Notes: a model not told the origin generated them from the sequence alone. A stretch of 64,000 nucleotides of DNA from Toxonevra muliebris (GCA_963691655.1 OY829326.1:84065235-84129234); one strand, 5' to 3'. Shown: positions 1 through 11,551, counted from the first letter of the stretch. Numbers and translations: made by a program.

Positions 1-469
1 AGTCAACCTTAGTGTTCTACCTTTTTAAATGCTTCATATTCCAATATTTAAAATTTTTAGGAAACCTTACAATACTCTAAAATTTAATATCATAAAACAA
101 TGTTATGTTTATTTTATTTAAAAATCAATTTCTTATTTATTACTGCTTTCAGACCTTTCTTCAGAAAAACTTTAAAATATCCTAAGTGATGCATTAAGGG
201 GACATTCTAGTTTAAAATTTGAAAAACTTCGATTTATATTGGTCTTTGTTTTTTTATAGTTTCAAGAATACTCTTCAAAAATATTAGTTAAAAATTCAAA
301 GTAAACGAATGTTATACATATTGTGACTTGGTTACTAGAAATGGCTCATTTCAATGTTCAACAAGAAGTTGTACGACAATTCGTTAGATAATGCTGCGAG
401 ATGCCGTTACTCATGTCTTCTCTCTCTCAAATTTTTAGCTAACCAACTCATCAAGCTCTTTAAATTGAT

Positions 470-545
470 ATATAATATGATAGTATAGCACTTCTGGATA
501 TTCAGGAATAAGAATGCAGTTAAACTAATAAATGTATAGATTATT
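470..545. repeat. Dispersed repeat shared with 16256-16331
   Basis: About 75 bp is shared in direct orientation with 16256-16331, including TAGCACTTCTGGAT, GGAATAAG and ACTAATAAATGTATAGAT. It lies inside the outer TTAA element here. Its own family is unknown. Confidence 0.55.
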
Positions 546-935
546 CAGTTAAAAAGTTATTCACCTTGCTTTCTTCATTTAATGTGAACAATTAATGGCA
601 GCTCTCTCATTTTGCTTACGAGTTTTAAAAATGTGTTAAAGAGCGCTCTTAGTTTTTTGTTCGTTTAATATTTCTCACAAGAATATACTCATTTCGATAA
701 CGGTGCTCTTATTTTGTAATCGTGAGCCACCTATTGTCAGTGTGGCCAACTCAGCACTTTTCCCGCTAAATTTAGTGCTTTTTAAAAATTAAAATGCGGA
801 GAAAAAGTGATTTAGCGATCAGCGGGTTTTTTAGCGCGTTTTTTTCTCAATTTAAAAGACACTAAATGCTCAGCTAATCCATTTCCTGAATAATCCTAAC
901 AGCATTTTTTATCGAAACAATGAGCAATGAACCTA

Positions 936-1170
936 TTTAAAACCAAAGTTCGTAACCGCGAGTCACTCAATTCAGAAAATTCCTTACTTCATATAAAAAA
1001 TGGATTAAAACACGAAAATTCATTTTGTGAAAACTACAAAATACCTGATGACGTAAATAAACAGCACTAGTGTTTATAATGCTTCTGAGTTCAGACTAAA
1101 GAGAGTGTTATGGTCAGAAGAAGTTGATAGTAATGAAGAGAATATAGACTTCGACATCGATATGCGATAG
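936..1170 (+). pseudogene. Possible decayed hAT transposase C-terminus
   Basis: The + strand from about 951 reads VRNRESLNSENSLLHIKNGL, continues with SFCENYKIPDDVNKQ and stops at TAG. After a frame change the next stretch is rich in acidic residues (SEEVDSNEENIDFDIDM) and then stops. The composition, and the location inside a hAT with an 8-bp TSD, suggest the tail of its transposase. I cannot match it to a named family, and no hAT dimerisation motif is intact. Chance translation is possible. Confidence 0.25.
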
Positions 1171-1328
1171 CTATAAATTATTACCCTGTATATTTTTCGT
1201 GATCAAAGTGTATAAAATACTCTTTTTCCATTATCTTATGTTTGTTTTTCTTGTGATTGTATAATTTAGAAATGCTGTGATTTAAAATCTTTAAAAATTC
1301 ATGTAAATAATTAATTTTCTTATTAATA

Positions 1329-2033
1329 CAGCAGAATCCCGATACTTCGTAATCGCAAGGGATCAGCAATTTTTTACGAAGTACATAGGTTTTCGATTTA
1401 ACGATATTTCGATTTCTCCCTTTCACTCCCGAGTTTTTACTCAAAATCTCGTTGAGTTTCTTCAATATTTTATGCAAATATTAAAATAAATTTAAAAAAA
1501 TAATATGTCCTTACAGTTATTCTTAAGTTTTCTAATGGGGCATAATGTTTGGTATAACCTTTGTAACCAGGTGTTATAGCAAAGCCATTTTACGGCAATG
1601 AGGATGAATGTATACTATCCAAACTCAAAATACTAGAAAACTCAAATAAAATGGGAACCGTATCTCCCATTTTACTTAAGTTTTCGAACATTATTGGGAT
1701 ATACAATCCCAGGGTTAACGAGTTTAAAATAAGAAAAATACGAATTAACGGTTTTGTAGTTTAAGGCTCTTCTCGCGTATCTTGTCAACCACGAAAAACG
1801 CAAAAAAATCCATTATGAATTATGAGAGTTAGTCACCAACCAATTTCAATTTATAAGACGTTAAACAGACCTAGTATTGAAAAAAAAAATACGAATTAAC
1901 GAAGGGACAAAAATGTGTAAAATTTTTGCGAATTAAATTTTTAATTAAAGCGATTTTTTTAAGGGACCTGCAGTTTGTTAAGAATTATTGAGATTTCCGA
2001 ATTAACGGGGTACTAATTATCTCGTTTCTACTG
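1329..2033. mobile_element. pogo/Tigger-like MITE, copy 1 (nested in hAT)
   Basis: The element is bounded by TA dinucleotides at 1327-1328 and 2034-2035. It starts CAGCAGAATCCCGATACTTC and, from the other end on the minus strand, CAGTAGAAACGAGATAATTA. These ends resemble pogo/Tigger termini in general form. Copy 2 at 27563-28182 matches in inverted orientation, including interior blocks (the 1650-1760 region against 27850-27990). There is no coding capacity; its open frames are shadows. It lies fully inside the hAT element. Confidence 0.75.
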
Positions 2034-2664
2034 TATATAAAAAAAATGGTGTTTAACACTTCTGTAAGGAAAAATTTTAGCGCTTTTTTAAAGAAAATAC
2101 GCGTTTTTTCTTCATTTTAGCGGAATTTGAAAAACAAAAGTTGGACACACTGCCTATTGCTCTTTTTTCGCTCTCTCAATTCTTCTCGTTTTTTTTTTTT
2201 TGTTATTCATTCCATGGGTTTTTACTTTAAATCAGCGTAGGCTGAAAGGTAGAAACAGAACAATTATTTGACTTCAAAACCATTACTCAGGGATTTTCAG
2301 GGTCGCTGATTACGAATCTGATATACGATTTTTAAAAATTGAGAAAAAATACCCTAAAAAAATGGGAGAAGAAAGTTTTACTTTTTTGTTGTTCCACTTA
2401 TAGAGAAATATCTAGCAAAACAAAATCTTGTTTAGTTTATGCTTTTGCCTTTATTAGGAAGCGCAGCCTACCTCCAAAAATTAGCTTTTTTGGAGATGCT
2501 CTCTACCACCGCTATATTGGATTAAAAGTGGTCAAAAATTTTTGTTCTTTTTAAGATATTTATAACTTCTCGAAGCAATTTTGTAATAATATATCACAGT
2601 TTCTTTAAAAAAAATTCTTCAAAAAGTAAATTTTTTCCAATTTTAAACTGGAATGTCTCCCTGA

Positions 2665-3884
2665 CTTCTACTTCATTATCTGATTTGACAAGGGAATAAC
2701 TAACATGTTTGTCAATCAAATCATTTTTTTTATTCGTTTTTGTCTTTTAGACAAAAGCATACAATCCGACGACAAAGGTAGATGCCTCATAAGATCGATA
2801 TTAGTATCTTCTCGTCCAGTTTTTCTAGTATGTGCCAATCGATTCAATCGAACAAAATAGCAATAATAAATTGAATATTTAGTACTACTTAAATAAATAA
2901 GATAATTACAAATTTTGCAAAACAAAGAAACGAAATGTCAGCCAACGTGTGTTAGTACTAAAACATGAAAAATTACGTTTTAGACGATTTTTTAAAATGC
3001 ATTTTTTCCAAGAGTCGGAAAAAATCGGAAAAGCTATTAATATTTTCAAATAACATAAGGTTCATTTTAACAAATTCTGCAAAAATATTTTAGGAAATTT
3101 CCGGGTCTATAGAAAATGGCGAATTTAAGAATTTGTTCATATAAAAATATCTTAACTTTGTCCACTCCCAAAATGTTATGTTCTATTATGTACTATTACA
3201 ACTATACTATCTAACCATTTTAACCCATCGTTGCATGATTTTTTCCCTTATATTATTATTCTTGTTTCATATTACGTTAAGATATCAAAAATTAAATTTG
3301 GTTGACTTCTTGTGCTTTCGGAAGGAGTTAAGTAACAATGCATATGGTATATTCAATTTCATGCAGCAAATCCATGAAAATTTAAACTATTTCGATTTGT
3401 TATTACCTTGTACTTTGATATTTTTATTGGATTATAATGAACAAAAAATAATAAATTTGGATATTTTATGATAAATTTCAAGGTTTGAATTAAAAAAAAA
3501 AATATTTTTAAAACAAATTTTTCAAAAAACTATGATTTAAACCACATTTATAAGTAAAATTTATGAATTGACAACTGAGTATTTGATACATTATTCTGTA
3601 TGAAATCTTTTGAAATAAATTCTTGATTTATTGAAGCATAAGCTTTTGCCACATTTTTCGCATTTAACATAAGTATATCCATCATAGCCTAATAATTTGC
3701 ATGTACGATTGCTTACCCATTTCGGCCATTGGTCCATGAGGTCTAGGCGTACTTTGTTTTAAATTTTTCAACTAAATAGCTTACAATAACCAACATATTT
3801 TTTTTATCAACATTACCTGGCTTCTCTAGATCTTTTTGGCAAGCATATACATTTTTTTGTCTCAGATGACTTCAAGTGTCGCAA
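2665..3884. other. No recognisable feature
   Basis: AT-rich sequence with short open frames only. The frame at 3178-3471 is a run of hydrophobic and Asn/Leu-rich codons from AT-rich DNA, and I do not support it as a gene. Confidence 0.5.
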
Positions 3885-4031
3885 TCACCCGGGCCAGCCA
3901 CACAAAAAACACTAAAAAATATCGTAAAATAAACTCCAAAAATGTTTTTTTAAATGATTGTATTTTGTTTTGTAATAATAAAAATTTCCGAAAAAACCTT
4001 GAAAAATAGGCCGGAACACCAAATTATATCT
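3885..4031. mobile_element. Truncated TTAA-GG family element (right end)
   Basis: The right end on the minus strand reads TTAAAGATATAATTTGGTGT, close to the terminus of the complete element ending at 44015 (TTAAGGATGTAATCTGGTAT). The block at 3893-3940, including AAAATATCGTAAAATAAACT, also occurs at 43525-43546. TTAA is at 4032-4035. I see no matching left end. Confidence 0.55.
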
Positions 4032-4035
4032 TTAA

Positions 4036-5039
4036 GTTATCACTATCATTATTTAAAAACTCATCCTCACTTTTTTCCCAACTTCCCACTTCATGCATTT
4101 ATGGAATTACATGTTTGCAATATAGCAACATATATGCCATATCAATTCATATCGACGCAAACGCATGAGATTGCACATATGCAATGATATATCACTACGC
4201 ATAAGTAAATATTTTAGAATTTAAAACTATTAGCAATTTACGAAGACAATGTAATAAACCTTTCAAATTGTACTTACATTTTGGTAAATATTCGCAATAT
4301 TTCACAATATTAGAAGAAGATAACACAATTTTTCCAGCTTTCAAAACATTAGTTGTATTCGCGACTTATTTGAATTTATTTTATTCTAATCTTTAAAAAA
4401 TTTCGCTATAAATTGATTGATTTGACAAATGTATAAGCTGAAGAAGAAATAACTGTAGAAGGAGGAATAGGATAGTTGTCATATCTACGAGAATTTAACA
4501 TTGCATTAAAGCAATGCAATGCATCGAAGGGTTAAAATGAGTAAGTATAAATTTACCTTACTTGTGTTAAGTAAAAAATTTATTTTTGATAAATTTTCTT
4601 TTGAAGCACTTAAAAAATTAATATCAGATTTGAATATTGCCGTATAAAAACCAGCAACTTTGAGATGCTACGTCGAGAGATAAAACTACTTTTGAGCAAC
4701 AGTTGTTATGGTTTCTTCTTAGTTGAACTTTTAACTTTAAAATGGTATCAATATTGCTAACTTTGGCGACACTCATTTTTACTATTTTTGTCAACCAACG
4801 GAGCATTGTGCGCCGATCCGTTTCTTATGTGGATGTGCCGCTAATGAGGCTGGACGAGTAAGGACCCGTTAGGTATCGTCGACAAAAAAGAAACAAAAAA
4901 GTAAAGTATAAAGCTTTGTCACCTATGTAGTACTTAATTACAATTACGAAAAGTCTAGCGGCTAGGGACTTGTGAACCATAAAATTCAAGGGCTGCCAGA
5001 TATGAAAAGAAGGAAATTAGTACATTTCTCAAAACTTGC
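4036..5039. other. No recognisable feature
   Basis: AT-rich DNA. A TTAACCC-type motif is read on the minus strand near 4532-4536 (AAGGGTTAA), but no partner end was found. No gene. Confidence 0.4.
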
Positions 5040-5052
5040 TTAACCCTCATCA

Positions 5053-5254
5053 GTCCCCTGTATCCAATATGACACAATTTCAATATATTCAATCAAATAT
5101 CTTCTATAGTTATTATCAGATTCAAAAAAATAGAGGGCTCATGTAGTTAATTTTGAGGAGGAATATAACGCTATATAAGACAAGTAGTTGTAATATATGT
5201 GCGACACTGTACAAAAAAAGTTACAAATCGGTCCCTGTGTATCCAATATGATAC
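5053..5254. repeat. Pair of imperfect direct repeats around TATCCAATATGA
   Basis: 5053-5076 (GTCCCCTGTATCCAATATGA) recurs at 5231-5254 as GTCCCTGTGTATCCAATATG, about 178 bp apart. The first copy follows TTAACCC at 5040, resembling a piggyBac-like end. No inverted partner is seen, so the element class is open. Confidence 0.45.
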
Positions 5255-5265
5255 ATATATGCATA

Positions 5266-6470
5266 TTTATGGAAATCGTGAGGAAAGTAATTTTTCATCA
5301 GCATCAAATGATGAAAATTTCGATTTTAATCTAAATAGAACCAGTTTAGAAGAATAAAGCATGAGGAAGACAAGTGACATTGAAAATTTATAGCAAAATA
5401 TTTGTTTTTATATAATAGGAAAAATTTAATACAATGTAATAAAGACATACTACCTTGAAAGTTTGGGCAATATGCTCTCAGGGCTGATATAACAGTAGTT
5501 CAATAATAACCATAGGGATAGCACCAAAATAGAGACTTGAATTTCACGAAACGAGAAAATTATATTGTTGAAATAGTCTCAACAATCATTAGATCCTGAC
5601 CCCATCAAAAATTTTGTAAGATGCATATAATGTTGTTGCTCACGCTAAATAGTTGGTCCTTAGATAGATTCGTACTGTATGAAGACCTTAGTCATTTTAA
5701 TTTTTTGTTATGCTTGTGAATTTGTCGTTTTGCTGTTATCAAAGTAAATTTTTTATAAATAGTCATTGTTTATAAAACTGCGAACCTAATTTTTCCTTTA
5801 GATTCTTTAGTTTTACAGAAAACTGGAAATCCGTTGTGCTGTACGTAGATTTATGGCCTTCACTGTATATATATCATAATAAACACGAAACAACAGAAAA
5901 CACATAGATACTAAATAAATAAATAAATCATTTGATTTTTTGGTAACATTTTTAATAATCGGATAAAAATTTGGTAGAAAAATAAATTTGAAAAATTAGA
6001 AGAATTAGAATTTATACACGGTGTAAAATGGTCAAAACCAGCCTGTTTGGGCCAAGATTTTCGAAATACTGACTTAATGGAATAATTCCGCATCCCAATT
6101 CGGCTTAGGAATCTACTGCATATTTCAATAATCTCAAAAAAAAAAATTTTATTTCGCAGACAGACAATTTTGTGTTTTGAACTATCCAATGCTATTCAAA
6201 CACTTTCACTCATGGAGAGCAAATATTTATTTTACTATGTATTAGCACTTTTTTTCTATTAGAAATATTTTATCGATTTACGACTAAATGGAGTTTGGAG
6301 CTTTTTGTTTGGTTTTGTTGTTGTACCCCCTTCATTAAAAAACAACTTTGTTGAATCCGATTAAGAGCTTCCTGCTTCGCTTAAAATCGATTCGGAAAAT
6401 TAACAACAATTTTGAAATAGTTTTCCCATTTGCAAGCTGCACTACATTTCATGTTTGTTGCTGACAACTT
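5266..6470. other. No recognisable feature
   Basis: AT-rich, with short frames only. An AAAT repeat lies near 5913-5930. Nothing supports a gene or transposon terminus. Confidence 0.4.
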
Positions 6471-6474
6471 ATAA

Positions 6475-6519
6475 TGTTTTGTTGTTGCTACTGTGGTTGT
6501 TGTTGTTGTTGCTGTTGCT
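6475..6519. repeat. GTT/GCT microsatellite
   Basis: An interrupted GTT trinucleotide tract. It produces Leu- or Val-rich open frames across 6455-6738 that should not be read as proteins. Confidence 0.8.
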
Positions 6520-6980
6520 TGTCTCGCTTGTATTTTCCGTATTTTCATTTATCGTAATCGGATTTTCGGAGCTTGCTTCACTAGCAAAATTCATCACTTT
6601 AATATTTTTTGTTGTTTTTGTTTGTTTTTTGGTTTTTTTTTTGTTTTCAGTGTCTCATATTTATGCAGTAGTCACTGTCTGTTGATGAATTGTTTTTGCT
6701 TTGGAAGTGCAGAACAAAGAAGATTTACAAAATGTTAATGGTCGCAAGGGAATTTCGCCTCAGTTCCAACATTTTGTGTGTGTTTTTCTTGCGGTTGCGG
6801 AGCGGAGCTGTCAGTTGGTTTATCTTTGTTGTTAAATTCTACATTTTTTGTTTCCCATTTTACGCAAAGTTTGAAAAATTGCAGTAAAAAACTTTTAATT
6901 AAATACGAGCAAATGAAGCTTTTAGCACATGCAGTAAGTACATATGTATGCATGTTCACCTCCACACATAGGTACATTCA

Positions 6981-7002
6981 CACATACATACATACATACA
7001 TA
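6981..7002. repeat. (CATA)n microsatellite
   Basis: Five to six CATA units, a repeat class frequent throughout the window and in fly genomes generally. Confidence 0.85.
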
Positions 7003-7776
7003 AGTATGTAACTTTATGATTTCTATTGGGGGCATAACATGTTATTGCTACTGTACAACAACTGCAAGAAATGCCAAAAAAAAAACAAACCAAATTTGCG
7101 TCTATGGGTGAGAGTGTAAGTATTTAACAATAAGTATCTGAATGCCGCCGCAATTCTATTTGCATTTTGTGGAAAACAAAGAAATTTTGTATCGGAAATC
7201 CCAAATGCGCATTGTTGCCCCTTGGCATTAGTAACTGGTCGTTAAGTGTGTGTTGTAAATTTGTATGGAAAATAAAATTGATTTTTTGTCACGTTCTACC
7301 ATATGAAAATATTAGTTGTAAATACTTTTATAACCTAAACGTGACTAAGGTTCCCAACGTTTTTGCCGCTTCATAGCAAGCATTCATTGGCTCTAGTGTT
7401 GAGGTCTTTCATAAGTTTCTTGAAGCGATGAAATCATACAGAATGATTCGGACTTGCATGTATGCACATATGTACAACCCAACGGCTATAATTCATTTAT
7501 ATATGGAAGAGCTTATTCTACTGAAATTAGAAATTAGTTCTGAGTAGTTAATGCATAGTTGTATTGTAATGCACAGAGTCAGAGTCCGCAAAAAAGCAGG
7601 GACTACTAAGGCTCAAACTCACTGTATTTTGACCCGGAGAGGGACTTGACACAGCAACAAAAAACAGAACTAAAACAGAAAAAAACAGAATTAAAAAATA
7701 AAAATTCTCCATATGTATCCTTTTTGTTTTTTTTTGCTTATTTTAACTTTATATCGATGACTAACAATTTCAAAGG
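7003..7776. other. No recognisable feature
   Basis: No gene. A block at about 7690-7712 (AAAAATTCTCC...) resembles 18718-18735 and may mark the ragged left edge of the composite repeat that follows. Confidence 0.4.
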
Positions 7777-8099
7777 AAAACTTACTGGTACATTACGCAT
7801 TTAGGGGAAACCCTGTTCTTGTAGCAAAGCGTTTCACAATTTCTATGATCTATTTCCAAGGTAAAGAAACGTGGAAAATATAACAATAGCAAACATTTAT
7901 TCAGTTTTCGGTTTTAGATTGGTTTATAATGGGTCGAGAATTAGTAGAATTTTAAGAATAATTTAAGGTCGCTGATTCCTACCCTGTATTCAAATTTTCT
8001 TTTTCCTATCTGGCATTTTCTTTATATCGACCTGAAACCTATAATTTGGTTTTTTTGGTGGATTCAATTCTCTACCTGAGAATAGAACCCGTTGAGCTG

Positions 8100-8241
8100 G
8101 TACTTGAGTCACGTATTTAAAAACTAAATCATCGAAATGATCCATTTTATTAGAACAATCCATTTGGAAATTTTTTAAGAATTTAACCCCATCTGTGAAT
8201 CGAACCTGAGGCAGATGGAACTCCAGTCAAGCACTCATCCA
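8100..8241 (-). repeat. tRNA-derived SINE-like segment (family 3), in copy A
   Basis: On the minus strand the segment starts near TGGATGAGTGCTTGACTGGA. It carries a good pol III B box, GGTTCGATTCA, at 8196-8206, followed by the sequence also seen at 47280-47425 and, without the B box, at 11998-12110. A GAGAATAGAACCCGTTGA block (plus strand) lies at its far end. The 5' head abuts the reverse transcriptase fragment directly at about 8240. Confidence 0.6.
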
Positions 8242-8893
8242 CGAAGTAACCATTGTTGAACGTCGTCGAGCTGTTTCTGAACTAGATTAGCAGCTTCTGT
8301 AGGAGATTAATTTGACGCTAAAATGACAGTATCGTCTGGATAAGTAGCTATAGTAACACCATCAGTTTCAGGCAAGTCGCAGGTAAAAATCGAATAAAGA
8401 GCAGGACCCAGAACACTGCCCTGCAGTACTCCGGCTTTCGCTTGACATTTGGCTGATGTTTCATCATTTACTTTGACATAGAATGATAGGACTTTAAGAC
8501 CAAATAAAATGGAGCTGAAAGTAAATTTTTTAATTTGTATAACAGCCCTTGATGTCAAACATTTTCAAACGCTTCTTGAATGCCCAAAAATATGGCAGAG
8601 CAATATTTTTTGCGTTCCAGAAAGTCATTGACAATATTGATATTGCTCAGGAGTACCGTGCTTATGACGATCGGTGATTCGGACCCATATTCTTATTTTC
8701 TTGTATTATTAGCAATCTACTACTTCGAACATTTTCGAGAATATTGCCAGTAAACTTATAGGTCTACATGAGGGCACTGAGTTTTCAGGTTTATTTGGTT
8801 TAGGTATCATTATTATTTCGGCACATTTCCATTGAGAACGAAAGTGGATTAATGAGCAAGATTATTCATTATTCTTATAATTGAAAGTAAATC
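8239..8893 (-). pseudogene. Non-LTR retrotransposon reverse transcriptase fragment (jockey-like), copy A
   Basis: The minus strand encodes a broken central reverse transcriptase domain. At 8307-8558 it reads FYVKVNDETSAKCQAKAGVL, then QGSVLGPALYSIFTCDLPE, then YPDDTVILAS at about 8313-8342. The QGSVLGP and (F/Y)xDDT motifs are diagnostic of non-LTR reverse transcriptases; the usual Ala of the active-site box is Pro here. Past a stop the frame continues as EAANLVQKQLDDVQQWLLRG, which fits the post-catalytic part of jockey-clade enzymes. Upstream, several frameshifts break the finger region (motifs recognisable by comparison with 48108-48560). There is no endonuclease domain, so this is a dead fragment. 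Confidence 0.8.
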
Positions 8894-8985
8894 GTAATAA
8901 CTAAAAACAACAATAACTAATTATGTTCACCTTTTTGCCTGTTTAACTAAGTTATTAAATTTTTAAATGTTTGAAAATCTTTTTT

Positions 8986-9008
8986 GGGGGTGGGGGAGGG
9001 CCCGCGGG
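8986..9008 (+). other. Potential G-quadruplex motif
   Basis: Four G runs of at least three with short loops: GGGGG, T, GGGGG, A, GGG, CCCGC, GGG. It is the strongest such motif noticed in an AT-rich window. It lies at the right end of composite copy A. Copy B has degenerated at the same place. Confidence 0.5.
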
Positions 9009-9046
9009 AGGAGTTTCCCCCTGTGCCCCCCTTGTATCCGCCCCTG

Positions 9047-10059
9047 ATTTATATGATTTAAGAAATAGTAAATAAATGAGAAAATTTTACAGGAGTAAAA
9101 ACTAGAAAATAGAATTGTTGAAATGCCCCTTATCATAGAATGCTCCTTAAGTAGAATCTTTAAATTCGGTAGAAAAACTTAATTGCGCAAAAACTGCTGT
9201 TTTCAAATATTTTATTTTTTAAGTCGGGGGAGAACAAAAAAACTTCGTTCGTTCGAGCGAACAAAGCGTACGAACTCTGAAATAAGCCCTCTTATCCATT
9301 CATAAGTGTTTTCAAATGTCGCGAAAACATGTCTCTATCGCCAGGCAGCCTTTCTTTATCGAATTCAAAAAAGAAAAATCTTGGGGTGTTTTGAATCTGT
9401 TGTAACTGTTCGAAAAGTTTTGGAATTTTGCGCTGAAGCGGAATTTGAGGCTCACCGAAGTTCAATGACACATATATTCGACTTTTGCAGTTCATTGTTT
9501 AACCCATTCTTGTGGGTTTATCTACCCAAAATAGCCATGTTGTCTGTAGGCCATGGGCTCAACTCCGTTTTATGTTTAGTGATTGGAGCTACATCCAATA
9601 GCAGGCTGCAGGCCAGAAAAAATCACTATTGATTATTTTCTGGACAATATGTTTGCTATCCCATTAACTAGGACACCTGCGTGGCCAGACAGTCAGTGAT
9701 ACTAAATTTTATACTCGCAAGCCTGTTAAACTTGCCAATGACTTTGCCCACTATTTTCAAGCCGCTAAGCTATTCGAGCAAAGTTACCTTTCCATTTCTC
9801 ATTCATTAACAGATGTGCAGTGATCGCAATTCCATATATATCCCTTGGAAGCAGCAAGGTGTAGCCACTTAGTACAATTGACCCATAAACTCTGTTTGTT
9901 CCAAAATAGACCCCAGATCCTTCATTATGCCATTTTTAAACAATTGGAATTGACATTGACAGGCGTTTATGCTTGTGCCCATCTGAAGAGTCACTTAGAG
10001 ATTATTCTTTAATGATAATACTATCAATTAAAGTAAAAATAAAAAAAGTTTAAAAATTG
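9047..10059. other. No recognisable feature
   Basis: Short overlapping frames on both strands at 9292-9632 lack recognisable motifs. A small palindrome-like TTCGTTCGTTCGAGCGAAC occurs near 9246. I see no gene or element ends. Confidence 0.4.
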
Positions 10060-10061
10060 CA

Positions 10062-10840
10062 CAGTATGTTCCAAAGAAAAGTATGTCAAATATTATAGGA
10101 AAAACCCTTGATATATATGTTTTTCCATTTATTTCTTAAAGTATTATAGTTATATTGCTATTGCGCAATTCAATTTAATAAGATGTCAAGATATCAAAAG
10201 TCGCCCTCCATCTTCGGCTGCAACTTTCGCTCAATTTCATGGCTCCGATTCATCCAGATTCTTTTTGTGATCCGAATAAGCTGCTTTGTACTACTGTTTT
10301 TTTCCTTTTATCTTGAGCTTCATCAGTGATCACGCATGTTCACGCATTTTGGATACTTCAATAGAGCCTTTCGGTACGATTTGAGCATTAACTTTGAGTC
10401 TATATTTTGAGCAAACCGAAACCATTGGTAAAAAGCAGCTACGTGCTTAACCGTGCGTTGTAATAATTTTTCATTATTTTTTGTCTATGCTTTTATTACT
10501 GGAAAGTAATTGTATATATAAAAATTAGACTCATCGGTAAAAATTACCTTGCTTCGATCACAATCCGAATTCTTCCTTGCCCAACTAAGCCTTTATATGG
10601 TTTGAATTGCTGTCAATAATAGTTAAGGATTTGTGCCCCGATTTTTAATGCCACATTCCTCAAGTCCGCGCCGAATTGTATTGATGGGCAGTTGAATTTC
10701 TATTTTTTGCCCGTTTTTTTTGTGTTTGTCTAAAATTAAGCATGGAATTTTTCGAAAACTTTTCTAATTATAACTTTTCACATGCATGTTAGATCATGTA
10801 GAGAAAAGTAATACGCAACACGTTTCTTTGGAACATACTG
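10062..10840 (-). mobile_element. Tc1-like DNA transposon remnant with long inverted repeats
   Basis: Both ends carry the same inverted repeat, CAGTATGTTCCAAAGAAA, at 10062-10079 and, on the minus strand, from 10840. TA follows the right end (10841-10842); the left TA is changed to CA. The minus strand holds a decayed transposase. Around 10540 it reads VIFTDESNFYIYNY, the first catalytic Asp motif (xFTDESxF) of Tc1-family DDE transposases, and later KLLQRTVKHVAAFYQWF. At 779 bp it is about half the usual 1.6 kb, so much of the gene is deleted. Confidence 0.78.
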
Positions 10841-10855
10841 TACCTTTTATATCAG

Positions 10856-11551
10856 TGCCCTATTTCACCAAGTACAATTTACAATTACAAATTTATGCTT
10901 GTGAATTACAATCACAAATGTGTAAAACCATTTTTCGTTTCATAAGTTACAACTCTCAAATTCACAAATTTGTACTAAGAGCCAACAAAAATTGTAGAGC
11001 ACTTGTACATTACAAGTGTAAAAAATGACGTTTCACAAAATTTTTGTATGACTTGTAAAAACCAATTTTTTTTTACAAATTTGTGACACTGATTTGTATG
11101 ATAACACTTACCGATGAGAAAACAAAATAAAATTTTCGCGGCTTCTTTGATTAAGTGGTATTTCTACCTAAAAATTTTCAAAATAATTTTTTTTTTTTAA
11201 TTTTTTTTTTTATATATAAAGAAGAATAAAATTGTTTTAAAATTTGGTAGACATGTATATTAATATTAAAATTTTTTAAAAAGCAAAAATGTTACAAATT
11301 TGTGATTAGTCGTCTCTTTGGTAAAACAAAAAACTACAAAATAGTAACATTTCTACAAATTTGTTACTTGTAAACTACAACTACAAATCCTGATGGTGAA
11401 ACAAATATTGAAAAATTTGTCACTACAAGTACTTGTGTTTTACAAGCCCGCGATTGTAGAAATTGGGTGAAACCGCATTTAACGATTTTTTTTACAATTT
11501 TGTGAGAATTCCCTTTCAATTCACATATATGTATGTTGGTGAAATAGGTCA
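10856..11551. mobile_element. Inverted-repeat element with internal ACAAATTTGT palindromes
   Basis: The left end TGCCCTATTTCACCAA (from 10856) pairs with TGACCTATTTCACCAA read on the minus strand from 11551. The interior repeats short palindromic units around ACAAATTTGT or CTACAAATTTGT near 10963, 11072, 11292 and 11353, and TACAAGT/ACTTGTA variants. There is no coding sequence and no clear TSD. The class (foldback or MITE) is unassigned. It follows the Tc1 remnant by 15 bp. Confidence 0.6.

Larger units (their letters stand above)
738..2152. mobile_element. hAT-type element (non-autonomous or decayed) with 8-bp TSD
   Basis: Termini are CAGTGTGGCCAACT on the left and, on the minus strand from 2152, CAGTGTGTCCAACT (13 of 14). 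The flanking 8 bp are CCTATTGT (730-737) and CCTATTGC (2153-2160), 7 of 8 identical, as expected for hAT transposition. Subterminal DNA on both sides carries repeated TTTTAGCG or CGCTAAA motifs. A pogo-like MITE sits inside at 1329-2033, so the original hAT was about 0.7 kb. A possible transposase tail lies at 936-1170. Confidence 0.8.
198..2660. mobile_element. TTAA-bounded element (TTAA-GG family), split by a nested hAT element
   Basis: The left end reads TTAA (194-197) then GGGGACATTCTAGTTTAAAA. The right end, read on the minus strand, starts at 2660 with GGAGACATTCCAGTTTAAAA. About 24 of the first 27 bases match, so these are terminal inverted repeats. The right TTAA is degraded to CTGA (2661-2664). 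TTAA duplication is typical of the piggyBac superfamily, but these termini begin GG rather than CCC. Without the hAT at 738-2152 the element would be about 1.05 kb. Relatives lie at 42041, 43062, 46115 and, truncated, at 3885. No transposase is visible. Superfamily assignment is inference. Confidence 0.65.
7777..9046. mobile_element. Composite dispersed repeat, copy A (reverse transcriptase fragment plus SINE-like part)
   Basis: This stretch is collinear with 46970-48695. Both copies start near ACTTACTGGTAC and share the block with TTTCGGTTTTAGATTGGTTT. Both then carry the same SINE-like segment and the same jockey-type reverse transcriptase fragment in the same orientation. Both end in a G/C-rich run closing at ...TATCCGC(C/G)CCTG. 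The right end read on the minus strand (CAGGGGCGGATACAAGGGG) looks like a DNA-transposon terminus. No left partner or TSD was found, so the mobilising unit is unknown. Copy A lacks the roughly 600-bp block at 47430-48010 found in copy B. Confidence 0.65.

Noticed and set aside
6455..6738. Hydrophobic Leu/Val-rich frames resembling membrane segments
   Set aside because: They are translations of GTT/TTG and TTTTTG tracts; two frames of the same tract are open.
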